Source: Paludibacteraceae bacterium
Lineage (GTDB): Bacteria > Bacteroidota > Bacteroidia > Bacteroidales > Paludibacteraceae
DNA: 64,000 bases
Assembly: GCA_024401565.1 (NCBI GenBank)
Contig: JAKSKU010000001.1
Span: forward strand, 50,253-114,252
Direction: 5' to 3'
Under the pieces are notes generated by a model. That model saw only the letters and a list, made by a program, of their open reading frames with translations, was not told where the DNA came from and did not search any database. The position numbers and the translations under genes were made by a program. Shown piece after piece: positions 1-10,445 of the stretch. Each line of letters opens with the position of its first letter. Positions within the stretch are counted from its first letter, which is position 1.

Positions 1-1630
1 GAATCGACATCATTGTGATGATTCTGTCTTTCGGATTCTCCAATGTTCGCGTCGCCATGATGGCTGGCACTCCACATCCAAATCCACTCAACATCGGAAT
101 GAAACTCTTTCCGTGCAATCCTACCTTGTGCATAACTCGGTCCATAATAAACGCCGCTCTCGCCATATAACCCGTGTCTTCAAGTATTGCAATGAAGAAG
201 AAGAGAATCAGGATGTTCGGCAAGAAGACGATCACACCTCCCACTCCGGCAATTATTCCGTCGACTATCAGATCTGCAAGGATACCTTCTGGCAAGATGC
301 TCTTCATTCCGTCGCAAATCAACGAAACCAAGCTCTCTATCCATCCTTGCGGATATTGTCCAAGTCGGAATGTCGCCTCAAACATTATGAATAGGAAGAA
401 CAAAAGGAATGGGAATCCAAGCCACTTATGAGTAAGGATTCTATCTGCCTTATACTCCAAATCAAGCGGAGCATCCTCTTTTTCCTCTAATGTCTCATTC
501 AACGCACCACGGATGAAGCCATATTTTGCATTTGTAATGACGCTGGCGGGATCTTCGTTGTATGTAGAGGTGATTGTCTCACGTGAAGCCTCTACCTGCT
601 TTTTAATAGGTTCAAAATCGGCAAATGAGTTTTTGATCTCTGCCTCTGTATGTTTGTCGCCCTCAAGAAGCTTAAGAATGATATATCTGAACGGATAATC
701 CACCGCAATCTCATTATGCGACGCGATCAACGGTTTGATCTTTTCAATCTCCTTCTCTATCGTAGCTCCGTAGTTGATGTGAATATGCTTTAGCAAGGAC
801 TCTTTCTCCTCGTAGATATTCACGATATGGTCTAAGACGTGGGTGATTCCCTCTCCGGTCTTGGCGATTGTAGGGACGCAAGGGAAACCGATGATTTTCT
901 CAAGTTGGTCAAGATCAAGTTTGGAACCGCTCTTCTCAAGCACATCGTACATATTCAAAGCCATCACCATACGCACATTCATGTCGATAAGTTGAGTGGT
1001 CAAGAACATATTGCGGGCTAGATTACCTGAATCGACGACGTTGAGGATCATATCCGGATGTTGCTCCGTGATAAACTCACGCACATAAAGTTCTTCGGGA
1101 GAATATTCAGTGATGGAATAGGTACCAGGAAGGTCGACGAGGTTGATAGTGTAGCCCTTGTGGTAGAAAGTACCAGTTTTCGACGACACTGTCACGCCAC
1201 TATAGTTGCCGACATGCTCGTGAAGGCCAGTGGCATGGTTGAAGAGAGACGTCTTTCCACAGTTTGGATTACCCACCAAAGCCACAGTGATGGTTTTATC
1301 AAAGGAATCAGAGAAAGAGTCGGATTTAGCAGTAGCGTCTTCACTGATAGTGCCCTGAAACGCATATTTCTCATCGTTTTGTAGAGCCTCCACGTCGACC
1401 ACCTCAATATGGGCAGCCTCCGTACGACGCAAAGAGACGTGGCTCTGCATCACCTTAAACTCGATTGGATCGTGGAAAGGGGCATTCTTGATGACAGTCA
1501 CCTTCTCGCCACGGACAAATCCCATCTCCATCACACGATGGCGGAATCCACCCTGACCTTTCACTCTGTAGACAATGCACTCCTTGCCCTGCTCTACATC
1601 CAACAATAGTTTTTTACTCTTCGATTCCAT
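1..1630 (-). CDS. feoB: FeoA-FeoB fusion ferrous iron transporter (3' end outside window)
   Basis: GTP-dependent Fe(II) uptake permease of the inner membrane. It is translated here from the ATG at 1630, giving about 543 residues before the window edge. Residues ~1-80 look like the small FeoA (SH3-like) domain, which is a separate protein in many bacteria. The G protein domain follows, with G1 GNPNCGKTS at ~120-128, G3 DLPG at ~166 and G4 NMYD at ~226. After a helical linker come membrane segments and a gate motif with GFGCGVPA close to the edge. The remaining permease half is missing only because the window ends. It starts 23 bp after the ccsBA stop on the same strand, so co-transcription with the haem-protein maturation genes is plausible. 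Codon use looks like that of its neighbours. Identification is firm. Confidence 0.96.
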   Translation of the reverse strand, partial: MESKSKKLLLDVEQGKECIVYRVKGQGGFRHRVMEMGFVRGEKVTVIKNAPFHDPIEFKVMQSHVSLRRTEAAHIEVVDVEALQNDEKYAFQGTISEDATAKSDSFSDSFDKTITVALVGNPNCGKTSLFNHATGLHEHVGNYSGVTVSSKTGTFYHKGYTINLVDLPGTYSITEYSPEELYVREFITEQHPDMILNVVDSGNLARNMFLTTQLIDMNVRMVMALNMYDVLEKSGSKLDLDQLEKIIGFPCVPTIAKTGEGITHVLDHIVNIYEEKESLLKHIHINYGATIEKEIEKIKPLIASHNEIAVDYPFRYIILKLLEGDKHTEAEIKNSFADFEPIKKQVEASRETITSTYNEDPASVITNAKYGFIRGALNETLEEKEDAPLDLEYKADRILTHKWLGFPFLLFFLFIMFEATFRLGQYPQGWIESLVSLICDGMKSILPEGILADLIVDGIIAGVGGVIVFLPNILILFFFIAILEDTGYMARAAFIMDRVMHKVGLHGKSFIPMLSGFGCGVPAIMATRTLENPKDRIITMMSI

Positions 1631-1653
1631 AATCTTTAACCTATTCCTATATT

Positions 1654-3678
1654 TTAGCCAGCGTAACTATGCATGCCTCCCAACAGATAGTTGACGCCGA
1701 AATATGTCATTATAATTGACGCGAAACTCACCAGAATATAAATCTGGAAAGCCTTATCATTCTTCATCCAGGAGATGCTCTCACGGTGGAAAGCCATAGC
1801 GTAGATGATCATAGTGATCAAAGCCCACGTCTCCTTAGGATCCCAACTCCAATAGCTTCCCCACGACTCGTTAGCCCAAACTGCCCCGATAAACATACCG
1901 ATGGCAAGCATAAACGTCGCAGGATAGAGCAAAAAGCGATTTAATAAAGCCAAGCGTGTTCCGTGCTCTGTTCTGTTCTCGACGACACTTGTTTCGTGCT
2001 CGACGACACCGTCGTCGAGATCCTTAGTTTGGAGAACCAAATACCCCACGCTATTAAAAGCCATTATCGCATAAGCGGTATAAGAAAGCATCATCAGCGT
2101 GACGTGAATGCTCATCCAAGGCGACGCAAGGACCGGCATCAACGGAGTGATCTCCGGATTCATCATCCCAAGTTTACTCACCAAAAGAGCGAATCCACCG
2201 ACGAAAAATCCTGCTGGAAAAACCAAACTGATCTTATAACCTGCGATTATCGTCGACGCGTAGGCAATCCAACTGATGAAAAGCATCGTCTCGTAACCGT
2301 TGCTCATCGGTAAACGACCCGATATCACACCACGCATCGCCATAATAGCAGAAATACAGATGAATATTATTGCCGATGCTGCGACAAACAACCATTTGAA
2401 CTCTATCATCTTGCGTCGCAACATACTTACAAACGAAAGCAATCCAAGTAGCAAAGATGCGTATGCCAACGGTGCTGTCTTGCAATAACGGTTGTAGATA
2501 TGCTCCACTTCGAATTTCCACTCTGGATAATCAACGTCGGAAGGGGCATATTTGATTGCATCTCCACTCTGCAAATCCAGAATCAAACCAATCTTCTCAT
2601 CAAGGGCATCAAACTCCCTCGTCATCAGTTTGGCTCTCAACCTTTTATTTAAAGAATCAATGGCAGAATCAAAATCGATCATTCCGTATTCCGACTTGAT
2701 CATCTTCTCATGTCTCCAATCCTCGGGAGCTAAAATCCAGCCAGCCAACACCTGCGTCGCATCATATTCACCATAGCTATCTTTGCCCGTCAGCTTACGG
2801 GTGAAATCCAAAGCGTAGGTCTCCATCGGAGCAATTCTACCATTATAAATGATAGGAATCCTGGAAAAATCCTTAGTGTCCTGTGCGACGGAATTGTTCT
2901 GTGCGACGGAATAATATTCCGTCGATCCGGCTAATCTTGGCATCATCACCATCGCCACCACAGCAAAGCTTTTCCACAACGGATTTCTCAGTATCTGATG
3001 GAAATAATTGCGTTTGCCGAATAGGAAAAGAAGCATTGAGATCGCCAACATAAGATACCCGACGTAGGTAATCGTAGTGCCGACGGGATCATGAGCGACT
3101 ATGATGACGCTACCTTTCAAATCTTCATCGTAGGATGATTGAAACAGACGATAGCCATCAATATCCAGAACCTTATTCATCGAAATACGATGGATGCCAT
3201 TGTTAGACGCACGACCATGCGTCTCTACGGCATCATCGCCCCGCGTTTCAATTGCGACATGAGATATAAAATCCTTAGGAGCATCCGACGCATGGTAATA
3301 TTCGATCTCAAATTTCTGCAGCGTGATCGAAAAAGGCAATTTCATCGGCTTATAGTCCTCAGTCAATGCATATGATTGTGGTTCATCCTCACGCAGATGA
3401 ATCATTCCCATTTCTGAAAAATGGCTGACAAAAGCCCCAAGAAGAATCAATATAAATGAGGCATGGACCATTATCGTCGGAAGCCCCATCGTTTTCCTTT
3501 TGCGAAAAATCAAAAAAGATGCCGAAAGTGCAACGATGCACCATCCTGCGATCATCATCGGATTGGAATAAAGAGAAGTATCGCCAACCTGACCTACAAT
3601 CGTGAATATCGCCAAGGCGATTGTGATGATTGCCAACGTCACGAATGGCAGAATACTCAAAACTTTCTCTTTCATCAC
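1654..3678 (-). CDS. ccsA: Cytochrome c biogenesis protein CcsBA (ResB-CcsA fusion)
   Basis: System II cytochrome c maturation: exports haem and attaches it to CXXCH apocytochromes on the periplasmic side. The 674-residue protein starts with two membrane helices (~10-30, ~38-58), then a periplasmic ResB-like stretch and another helix near 215. A second soluble section leads into a multi-helix CcsA half (~395-674). The tryptophan-rich haem-binding motif is clear near residues 603-616 (WGSYWSWDP followed by KETW). ResB and CcsA are separate in many bacteria; the fusion is common in Bacteroidota and Epsilonproteobacteria. Its start overlaps the stop of the upstream RidA-like gene by 4 bp (ATGA), which implies translational coupling. 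The likely client, such as a multihaem nitrite reductase, is not in the window. Confidence 0.93.
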   Translation of the reverse strand: MMKEKVLSILPFVTLAIITIALAIFTIVGQVGDTSLYSNPMMIAGWCIVALSASFLIFRKRKTMGLPTIMVHASFILILLGAFVSHFSEMGMIHLREDEPQSYALTEDYKPMKLPFSITLQKFEIEYYHASDAPKDFISHVAIETRGDDAVETHGRASNNGIHRISMNKVLDIDGYRLFQSSYDEDLKGSVIIVAHDPVGTTITYVGYLMLAISMLLFLFGKRNYFHQILRNPLWKSFAVVAMVMMPRLAGSTEYYSVAQNNSVAQDTKDFSRIPIIYNGRIAPMETYALDFTRKLTGKDSYGEYDATQVLAGWILAPEDWRHEKMIKSEYGMIDFDSAIDSLNKRLRAKLMTREFDALDEKIGLILDLQSGDAIKYAPSDVDYPEWKFEVEHIYNRYCKTAPLAYASLLLGLLSFVSMLRRKMIEFKWLFVAASAIIFICISAIMAMRGVISGRLPMSNGYETMLFISWIAYASTIIAGYKISLVFPAGFFVGGFALLVSKLGMMNPEITPLMPVLASPWMSIHVTLMMLSYTAYAIMAFNSVGYLVLQTKDLDDGVVEHETSVVENRTEHGTRLALLNRFLLYPATFMLAIGMFIGAVWANESWGSYWSWDPKETWALITMIIYAMAFHRESISWMKNDKAFQIYILVSFASIIMTYFGVNYLLGGMHSYAG

Positions 3679-4817
3679 TCCTTACCGATTGCGATAGCCT
3701 CCATCTCAATCAGCCACGTTGGACGGCAGACAGGAGCCTGGACGATGATAAACTGACCGTCGGGCATAATCTTGCTCAGTTCATTATATGCGACCTCATA
3801 ATCAGCAATATCTCTCAAATAGACCGTGGCTTGGGCGATGTCGTCCCATTTGCAACCAGCCTCCACCAACAAAGCGTTGACATTCTCAGTCATTCGTCCC
3901 ACCTGACCTTTGATATCGCCAATGTGAAGCACATCACCTTTAGTGTCGATACTAGCTGTACCGCTGATATAGATCTGTTTATAGCCAGAATGATGGACAC
4001 AGACACCGCGCTCAAAAGTGACGCCATATTCAATCGTCTTGTTCATATTCTCAGCGGCATAGAGAATCTGAATTTTATCCGTAGGGATATTCTTCACTGC
4101 GTATGCGTCGAGAACACTCAACACCTTATGATCCTCATACTTGCCCTCGATACCAGTGCTGGCTATATAGTGAGTGTCAGGAGTCAAACCGTTTTGAAGG
4201 AAATTCTCGCGTCGACCTACCACTACACCATTATAATTGCAATCGATGTCACGCACGAAGAACCATGTTCGGACACAATTATCAGCGATATTCATACCGT
4301 TGTCGGCAAGCATCTTCTCATAACGTTCAAGCTGACGGTGCGTCTGATTATAACTATCGTCATTTGCTTCCACCAATCGAGTAGTCCAATAGCACTTATC
4401 AATTCCATTGTCGACCAAGATTGTATTCGCGTCGACGGAAGAGATCTCAATATTGCTTTCAAACATCGCAATAGCCTGCACCTTGGATAGAGGCATCGGA
4501 GATTGTCCGACAATCGAGAGAGCCAGATTCTTATCTGCAAAGGTCCTCTTCACGCAATCAGCCTGAGTGGCGACGTCGCTAAGGTGGACACGCACGAAGA
4601 AAGCAGAGACATTCATCTCCTTTTCAATCTGCTCAATAGCACGACGAATATTAGAAATTTGCAGTGAGACATCTCCACATTTGTCAACCGTCGGCACAAA
4701 TGTAGAGTGGATGATAGAATGACCTGCATCAGAAGGTTTCGTTTTAGTCATCGTTATCGTTGACAAAACCGCAACAATCTTATTGCTGTCGTTGAATATT
4801 CTTCTTTCGTGTTTCAT
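3675..4817 (-). CDS. RidA/YjgF-fold protein, probably tandem-domain
   Basis: A 380-residue protein whose C-terminal ~110 residues read like a RidA/YjgF (L-PSP endoribonuclease) domain, ending in the typical strand with RPTWLIEMEAIAI. The N-terminal ~130 residues look like a second, diverged Rid-fold unit. The tandem arrangement resembles the FkbO/Hyg5 chorismatase superfamily, but I cannot assign a substrate. Known Rid proteins hydrolyse reactive enamine/imine intermediates. It overlaps ccsBA by 4 bp, so a link to haem-protein maturation or anaerobic respiration is possible by context only. The start is uncertain. A TAAATTTG box ends only 5 bp upstream of this ATG, so transcription may begin at the start codon. 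An internal Met at about 4751 (MTKTKPSDAG) is a good alternative. Confidence 0.75.
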   Translation of the reverse strand: MKHERRIFNDSNKIVAVLSTITMTKTKPSDAGHSIIHSTFVPTVDKCGDVSLQISNIRRAIEQIEKEMNVSAFFVRVHLSDVATQADCVKRTFADKNLALSIVGQSPMPLSKVQAIAMFESNIEISSVDANTILVDNGIDKCYWTTRLVEANDDSYNQTHRQLERYEKMLADNGMNIADNCVRTWFFVRDIDCNYNGVVVGRRENFLQNGLTPDTHYIASTGIEGKYEDHKVLSVLDAYAVKNIPTDKIQILYAAENMNKTIEYGVTFERGVCVHHSGYKQIYISGTASIDTKGDVLHIGDIKGQVGRMTENVNALLVEAGCKWDDIAQATVYLRDIADYEVAYNELSKIMPDGQFIIVQAPVCRPTWLIEMEAIAIGKE

Positions 4818-4821
4818 ACTG

Positions 4822-4856
4822 CAAATTTACTTGATTTGTGCCGTATTTGACGCAAA
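4822..4856 (-). promoter_or_regulatory. Putative Bacteroidota-type promoter of the ridA-like/ccsBA/feoAB genes
   Basis: On the minus strand TAAATTTG (4829 to 4822) matches the -7 consensus TAnnTTTG. A TTTG lies 23 bp upstream (4856 to 4853), slightly further than the usual spacing. The predicted transcription start falls on or beside the annotated ATG, so either the message is leaderless or translation starts further in. Confidence 0.45.
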
Positions 4857-4977
4857 CAAGCCACAGAAATTGCAACTCTTCAATTTTTTCTGCAAAAATA
4901 CGATAACGAAGAAAGGTAGGCAATACTTAAAAATGGGGATTTGGGATATGGACTTTCTTACTCTCATAATGTGAAAT

Positions 4978-5014
4978 AACAAAAAGCAGTCTATCAAAAC
5001 TGACAGACTGCTTT
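4978..5014 (-). terminator. Rho-independent terminator after the DUF58 gene
   Basis: A perfect 10-bp stem (4983-4992 with 5005-5014) has a 12-nt loop. On the minus strand it is followed by a T-rich run. It lies about 40 bp past the DUF58 stop and closes the operon that starts at 10310. The rest of the gap to 4817 shows no gene. Confidence 0.8.
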
Positions 5015-5052
5015 ACAAATTAAGTGCTTAATGATTATTTCTCAATCACGCC

Positions 5053-6363
5053 CTAGATTATGCTTCTTGCCTTCATTTCCAAATACTTGTTTACGGTATC
5101 TGTAGTCAGATTTTCAGGATCAGTAAGTATGGAATGTATACCGTATCGATTCAATTCATTTGCAATCAACTGTCTTTCGAACATAAACTGACGTGCGACT
5201 ACTGTAGTGGCACAATCGATCTCATTCGTCACTTTCTTCTCCGACTCTGCCTGCAAATCTTTATCTTTGAAGAACACAAGCAACACAACGTGACGGCTGG
5301 CCAACTTACGCAAATAAGGGAGCTGCAACTGCACACTCGACATACGTGTGAAATTGGTGTAGATCACAAGCAATGAACGTCGGGATATCTTCTGGTCGGC
5401 AAACTGTAACAAATCGGAGAAATCACTTTGTGCAAATGATGATTCTTCCTTATACAAAGCCTCCATGATTCTATTCATCTGTCCTATACGTCTGCTCGGA
5501 GCCACAAATGTATCCACTTTGTTTTCCAATGTGATCAGGCCTGCGTTGTCCATATGCGACAATACCACATACGAGAACTGCAACGCCGAGTTGATGGCAT
5601 AGTCGAGCTGGCTTAATCCGTTGAAAGAGTGCTGCATTCCTCTTCCCTTGTCTATGATCGAGTAGACGTACTGCGATTGTTCCTCCTCAAACTGATTGAC
5701 CATCAAATGTGAACGACGTGCCGTGGCCTTCCAGTTGATGGAACGATAATCGTCGCCCAACACGTAGTCTCTGATATTCTCAAACTCTCTGCTCTGTCCG
5801 ACTTTACGAATGACCTTATTGCCATATTCTCTCACTTTGTTCTGTACAGAGAGAAGTTCTGACTTACGCAAGAAAAGGAAAGACGGATAGACCTTTGCCA
5901 CCGATTCTGTCTTGTTCACAAAATGACGCTGCACCAATCCGAGACGCTGCGTGCATATATACGCATGTGTGTCGTGGAAAACGTATTTGCCTCTCAACGT
6001 TGGACGCACAAAATACTTAAGTGATTGCGACTGTTGAGGCTCAAGAGACGTCTTCAAATTAAAATCTCGTATCTGAAACACCTCCGGCAACTCATCAATC
6101 ACAGTCACAGAAATCGGTATATTGTAATCGCTCTTCAAGTGAACTGTTATCTCTGTATCGTCTCCGTTCGACAAACGATCAGGACACTCTCGAGAAATGC
6201 CGACAGAACCTTTTCGCAAAATAAGGTATTCTATTCCAGCCACAAGCAGCAACGACAATGACGCAATGGCTCCCAAAAAGAAGAAAATCTCCCAAAGGTA
6301 GCCTGTCGCGACCAGCAATCCTGCCGCTATAGCAAACTTTACAAATCGTTCTGTGAAAAACAT
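5053..6363 (-). CDS. DUF58 domain protein, membrane-anchored
   Basis: The 436-residue protein has two hydrophobic helices at ~8-25 and ~27-50, then a long soluble region. The DUF58 signature is present: FENIRDY at ~194-200 and DYRSINWKATARR at ~205-217, followed by a von Willebrand-like fold. DUF58 proteins are regular partners of MoxR-type AAA+ ATPases. Their role is generally taken to be assembly or activation of protein complexes, but no biochemical activity is established. It lies 9 bp after the MoxR stop and is the last gene of the operon. Family call firm, function unknown. Confidence 0.9.
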   Translation of the reverse strand: MFFTERFVKFAIAAGLLVATGYLWEIFFFLGAIASLSLLLVAGIEYLILRKGSVGISRECPDRLSNGDDTEITVHLKSDYNIPISVTVIDELPEVFQIRDFNLKTSLEPQQSQSLKYFVRPTLRGKYVFHDTHAYICTQRLGLVQRHFVNKTESVAKVYPSFLFLRKSELLSVQNKVREYGNKVIRKVGQSREFENIRDYVLGDDYRSINWKATARRSHLMVNQFEEEQSQYVYSIIDKGRGMQHSFNGLSQLDYAINSALQFSYVVLSHMDNAGLITLENKVDTFVAPSRRIGQMNRIMEALYKEESSFAQSDFSDLLQFADQKISRRSLLVIYTNFTRMSSVQLQLPYLRKLASRHVVLLVFFKDKDLQAESEKKVTNEIDCATTVVARQFMFERQLIANELNRYGIHSILTDPENLTTDTVNKYLEMKARSII

Positions 6364-6372
6364 CTAACGAAA

Positions 6373-7389
6373 TCAATTAGGAACAACTGTTTTAGAGAAC
6401 ATTTCCTCAATAACCTGCTGAACAGTGACACCATCCATTTCTGCCTCAGCAGTCAATGAAATACGGTGCTGCAATACAGGTACCGACAACTCCTTCACAT
6501 CACTTGGCACGACATAGTTTCTGCCGTTGATCATAGCATATGCCTTGGATGCGTTAAGAAGTGCTATGGATGCTCGAGGAGACGCTCCCACGTATATCGA
6601 CTGGTGTTGTCTGCTCTGCTGCACAATCTGCACGATATAGTTCAAAATCTTGTCGTCGACAAATATATTCGACGCTGCTTTACGGATATCGGAGATCTCC
6701 TGTTTAGTGAGTATCGGGTTTATATTCTCCAAACGAGTGAAATTCTGGTTGCCGTTATGAGAACGCAACACTGCAACCTCACTTTCCTGATCAGGATACC
6801 CTACCGTGATCTTAAACATGAAACGGTCCATCTGTGCCTCTGGCAGACGATAGGTTCCCTCCTGCTCGATAGGATTCTGAGTCGCGATAATAGTGTAGGT
6901 GTCTCCCATTGGGTATTTCTTGCCATCAATAGTAGCCTGACGCTCTTCCATCACCTCAAACAACGCAGACTGTGTCTTTGCTGGGGCACGGTTGATCTCG
7001 TCCACAAGGATGATATCGCCGAACACTGGTCCTGGGTGGAATTCAAACTGATGGTTGCCCATGTTGAAGATACTTGTTCCCAAGATATCCGAAGGCATGA
7101 TGTCGGATGTGAACTGTATGCGAGAGAAATCAGCCTCAATAAGTTTGGCCACAAGACGCGCAGTCAGTGTCTTAGCCACACCAGGCACACCCTCCAACAA
7201 TACATGTCCGTTAGCAAGAATCGCCGTCAACAACAAATCCACCGACTTTTCCTGACCAATAATCACACGCGACACAGTGTCTCTCAACTGCTGAATCTTA
7301 TTTTCGTATAGATTCTGTGAATTATTAGGCTCCGCGTTATTCAACGTCTGTTGTGTCTCCCCATTATTCAAAAAATCATTGTTTTCCAT
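6373..7389 (-). CDS. MoxR-family AAA+ ATPase
   Basis: A cytosolic AAA+ ATPase of 338 residues. Walker A is GVPGVAKT (~67-74) and Walker B is VDEINR (~129-134), with the MoxR-typical continuation APAKTQSALFEVMEE. A sensor-1 segment (ATQNPIEQEGTYRLPEAQMDRF) and a C-terminal helical lid follow. The first ~30 residues are Asn/Glu-rich and look disordered. MoxR proteins act as chaperones that mature partner complexes, often together with DUF58/VWA proteins. Here it sits between DUF4350 and DUF58, consistent with one membrane-associated machine. Its exact substrate cannot be read from sequence. Confidence 0.93.
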   Translation of the reverse strand: MENNDFLNNGETQQTLNNAEPNNSQNLYENKIQQLRDTVSRVIIGQEKSVDLLLTAILANGHVLLEGVPGVAKTLTARLVAKLIEADFSRIQFTSDIMPSDILGTSIFNMGNHQFEFHPGPVFGDIILVDEINRAPAKTQSALFEVMEERQATIDGKKYPMGDTYTIIATQNPIEQEGTYRLPEAQMDRFMFKITVGYPDQESEVAVLRSHNGNQNFTRLENINPILTKQEISDIRKAASNIFVDDKILNYIVQIVQQSRQHQSIYVGASPRASIALLNASKAYAMINGRNYVVPSDVKELSVPVLQHRISLTAEAEMDGVTVQQVIEEMFSKTVVPN

Positions 7390-7411
7390 ATTCTAATTCT
7401 ATATTATTTCA

Positions 7412-8701
7412 TTACTTACCATTCATTTTCTTCGTCAGCATGTCCATCTGCTTCACATAGCTGATCATTTTTCTGGAATCGACAGACACTTTTGCCTTAT
7501 TCAGATTGCGAAGAAGTATCTTTATCGTGTTGACGTCAGTTTGCGTCACACTTGCCAAAGACAACGCATTCTGATCCAGCATTTTCTTGTCGTTCAGATC
7601 TATGTGCAGACGTTTCTTCACATCCGCGTAGAACGTCACTATACGCATCTTCATCAAATCAGTATACTCATTATTGCCACAATAGAGCTCTCCCAACTGA
7701 CATACAAAAGGCACCGTCTTATTTTCATTAACCTTGATCACTGGTATTATCCTCTGCCTACGCTTTATACAAAACGGAAGGACAAGCACGAAGAACAACA
7801 AACACACAATAGGAAGGAAAAGATAAAGAATCGTTCTCAACATATTGGATGGCACAGGGTTGGTGCTGTAGAATCTTTCTTCGGAATCCAACTCATATGG
7901 CTTGATAATGATGCTCATTGGATCCATATATCTAGGATCTCTTGAGTTGGCAAAACCACTTTCTCTCATTATAGAAAGTATCAGAGTAAGGTTGACGTTT
8001 CTGGCATAAGACGACCATAGTTCTCCAGAATCCACCGTCTCAACAGAAAAGCTGCATCCATAATTGGTGAACAGGAATGGAGCCGACACCAACGTCACCT
8101 TCACATTCTTCTTTAGCTCATAACAGATAGCTATCGGATGTCCGTCGACAGAGGCAAGAACTTTAGCCTTTCTCTTCAATCCCGAATTCAAATAATTGAT
8201 AGCCTCCTCGCTGAAATAAGACGAACACATTTCGGTAGGAAACTTATACTTCTTCTGCGTTGTCTCGTCCACGATCGTCGACAAGGATATTGTCGAGTGC
8301 TTATGGTTATTGGCATCTTTGACAAAATTCGTCAGGCTAAAGCAATGGCCGTCAAGCTTCAATTCCTTTCTGTCACCATAAGTTCCAAACACGTCAAACG
8401 TATTGGCGACAAATACTCTTGAATAGTCAGAGCCAAGCAGTTCCATCATATACAATGAGTCACGTCGGCACATCGACAATACAGGCAGATTATGATCTTT
8501 GTATGCCTTTTCTTTGACGTCAGGCACTCTCTGATCTTTATTCAGAATATCACGCAGATGACTAACACCAAACGGAGTGTCTCCATAACTTTCAAAATCA
8601 GAATATACGCTTTTCCAGTCGGAAACCCATCCCATATCATCGCAAGATGAAAAGCCAAGCGACAAAAAGCAGACAACTAGTATATAAATCCATCGTTTCA
8701 T
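7412..8701 (-). CDS. DUF4350-type membrane protein with lipoprotein-like N-terminus
   Basis: A 429-residue protein. The N-terminus is a hydrophobic signal ending at FSSC with Cys20, so it may be lipidated, although the -3 residue is Phe rather than Leu. An extracytoplasmic region of ~260 residues follows, then one membrane helix (~290-312) and a cytoplasmic tail of ~110 residues rich in Lys. This arrangement and the MoxR/DUF58 neighbourhood fit DUF4350. Its start overlaps the DUF4129 stop by 4 bp (ATGA). A lipid anchor plus a transmembrane helix would be unusual, so the signal might instead be an uncleaved helix. Confidence 0.75.
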   Translation of the reverse strand: MKRWIYILVVCFLSLGFSSCDDMGWVSDWKSVYSDFESYGDTPFGVSHLRDILNKDQRVPDVKEKAYKDHNLPVLSMCRRDSLYMMELLGSDYSRVFVANTFDVFGTYGDRKELKLDGHCFSLTNFVKDANNHKHSTISLSTIVDETTQKKYKFPTEMCSSYFSEEAINYLNSGLKRKAKVLASVDGHPIAICYELKKNVKVTLVSAPFLFTNYGCSFSVETVDSGELWSSYARNVNLTLILSIMRESGFANSRDPRYMDPMSIIIKPYELDSEERFYSTNPVPSNMLRTILYLFLPIVCLLFFVLVLPFCIKRRQRIIPVIKVNENKTVPFVCQLGELYCGNNEYTDLMKMRIVTFYADVKKRLHIDLNDKKMLDQNALSLASVTQTDVNTIKILLRNLNKAKVSVDSRKMISYVKQMDMLTKKMNGK

Positions 8702-9357
8702 GATCTCACCGTCCTTTCGTTCACTATCAGTTGTTCATGGTAACCCAATGCTTTCTGCACATCGTCGGCACATGCCTCATGCTCGGCATAACGTACAAGC
8801 AGCAAAATTGAGGTCAGTCCACGAAAAGCTCTTCTCTTGTTAGCATCTCTTATTTCACGATAATAATCATTCGTTGTCTTACTTTCATCCAACACGATAA
8901 GTTTTTTTCTATCCAGCAAAAACAGATCATATTCGTAGAGAGTGACCAATGCCTTCTCATATTCATGATTATTCAGATATTTCTCAAGCAGACGCTTCAA
9001 ATCGTTATTGTTGTGAGGAATAAGTTCGTCTTCTCCTTCCTGTTGTTGGGATTTTTCTTTTGTCCTTATGCCTCCATATACAGCAGAGACGATGTAGAAC
9101 ACAGCCACACTCACCAGAACAGCAATCACTCCATACAACAGAAACTGCAATCCAAACACAGGACGTCCGATGTCTGGCAAATCCCACGACTTGCTATCAC
9201 GCTTGACCGTAGGATGCATACCGCCGTTGGGGCCATAAGAGTAATGGGATAGTGTGCTCTTTGTCCCTTCCGAGAACGTAGTGTCAGCAAACTCAGCTGC
9301 ACTTGCGTTCTGAATGAGAAGCATGAAGAACAGTATGATTTTTACGACTCTAAGCAT
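8698..9357 (-). CDS. DUF4129 domain membrane protein
   Basis: 219 residues: an N-terminal signal peptide (cleavage likely after NASA), a short extracytoplasmic part, one membrane helix (~75-98), and a cytoplasmic domain with the DUF4129 pattern (ALVTLYEYDLFLLDRK followed by KTTNDYYREI). DUF4129 proteins are typically encoded next to MoxR, DUF58 and DUF4350, as here. The start overlaps the SpoIIM-like gene by 16 bp and the stop overlaps DUF4350 by 4 bp, so the five genes are one transcriptional and translational unit. No catalytic motif is visible. Confidence 0.8.
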   Translation of the reverse strand: MLRVVKIILFFMLLIQNASAAEFADTTFSEGTKSTLSHYSYGPNGGMHPTVKRDSKSWDLPDIGRPVFGLQFLLYGVIAVLVSVAVFYIVSAVYGGIRTKEKSQQQEGEDELIPHNNNDLKRLLEKYLNNHEYEKALVTLYEYDLFLLDRKKLIVLDESKTTNDYYREIRDANKRRAFRGLTSILLLVRYAEHEACADDVQKALGYHEQLIVNERTVRS

Positions 9358-10310
9358 TTGTTCAATTTATATTTTTGATAAGGGAGATAAATATAGTAAT
9401 ACAGCATGAAAGACAACGACAGCAACATGATCAACAGTTTGACAGCCAACGGCCACTCCACATGACGTGTCACATATCCCTCAAGCAAAGCTGCAGCCGT
9501 GATGATAGGAAACGTTGATATCAGGATTCGTACAGCCGACGCTCCACTTCGTTTGACAGCTTCCACACGTGAATACGTACCAGGGAAGATCCATCCTTTT
9601 CCAAGAGTGATGGCCGCAGCACACTCTATCACCATCGACAATATTTCCAGTGTGCCGTGGATCCATATGGCACTCATCGATTTCAATCCGCAATCATGCA
9701 GGAAGAAAAGAGTTTGGAACTCACCCAACATCACACCGTTTACTTTCATGAAATAAATCGGACCCAAATAGGGGATAAAACCAGCCGCAAACATTTTCGC
9801 CGCGACACCAAGGTTATTCACCCATATACGGACAAAAGATGATTCACAACTACCCATGCTATACACATTGGTCGGAACTCCGTTTTTTATATTCTCCAAC
9901 GTCATGTCGACATACTCCGGACCAAGCGTCTTCACAACATTCGACTCATCCATGACAGCCAAGATGATACCAGCAACGGTGAAAATAACCAACAGAGCAA
10001 AAGAGAGCACCGTCTCACGCCATGATTTTGCCATTATCATTGGGACATCTTCAAATATCAAATCATGCACCTTATAGAACATGAATAGTCGTTGAGAATA
10101 GACTTGTCCATGTATTTTTCGAGCCAAATCATTGAGGTAGAACGTAATTCTGGAATTGGGATAATGGGTCTGCGAGTACGCCAAATCAGTCAACACATTC
10201 TGATAACAGTTTGACAGATCATTCGTCTTCATTTTATTAAAAGTCGACAATTTCTTCTCATACGAAGCCCATCTTTCCCTATTTTGTCTTATAAATGTGA
10301 TCTGCTTCAT
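9342..10310 (-). CDS. SpoIIM-like (stage II sporulation protein M family) integral membrane protein
   Basis: 322 residues. An N-terminal ~95-residue soluble helical part starts with FIRQNRERWASYEKKL, typical of the non-spore-former members of this family. Several membrane helices follow, including a conserved stretch around the GFIPYLGPIYF and HGTLEI motifs near the middle. In Bacillus SpoIIM is part of the engulfment machinery, but this organism type does not sporulate. Here the protein is best read as the membrane component of the MoxR/DUF58 system. First gene of the minus-strand operon, with a TATATTTG box about 100 bp upstream. Confidence 0.87.
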   Translation of the reverse strand: MKQITFIRQNRERWASYEKKLSTFNKMKTNDLSNCYQNVLTDLAYSQTHYPNSRITFYLNDLARKIHGQVYSQRLFMFYKVHDLIFEDVPMIMAKSWRETVLSFALLVIFTVAGIILAVMDESNVVKTLGPEYVDMTLENIKNGVPTNVYSMGSCESSFVRIWVNNLGVAAKMFAAGFIPYLGPIYFMKVNGVMLGEFQTLFFLHDCGLKSMSAIWIHGTLEILSMVIECAAAITLGKGWIFPGTYSRVEAVKRSGASAVRILISTFPIITAAALLEGYVTRHVEWPLAVKLLIMLLSLSFMLYYYIYLPYQKYKLNKCLES

Positions 10311-10445
10311 TTACAATATCTCAGACTTATATATTTTTTTTATATTTGCACAGTTGTTTAAGGAGGTTTCCACATAGATCAAGAAATAATATCAGAAACC
10401 ATATTTTTGGGCAAATATAATACATTTTCATGGCAAAAAAGCAAA
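10311..10445. promoter_or_regulatory. Divergent promoter region between the SpoIIM operon and the RDD gene
   Basis: Two exact TAnnTTTG boxes face away from each other: TATATTTG at 10341-10348 on the plus strand and TATATTTG at 10419-10412 on the minus strand. The minus-strand box has a TTTG about 22 bp upstream (10445-10442). An AAGGAGG sequence lies at 10361-10367 but is too far from the RDD ATG to act as its ribosome site. The arrangement suggests that the two halves of the cluster are expressed together. Confidence 0.55.

Noticed and set aside
3630-4490. A 286-codon open frame on the plus strand opposite the RidA-like gene
   Set aside because: It lies fully antisense to a gene with clear family features and overlaps, shows no recognisable domain, and its codon pattern is what the complementary strand would give by chance.
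6466-7311. A 281-codon plus-strand frame opposite the MoxR gene
   Set aside because: Antisense shadow of a well-conserved ATPase; no domain and atypical composition rich in His, Cys and Leu.
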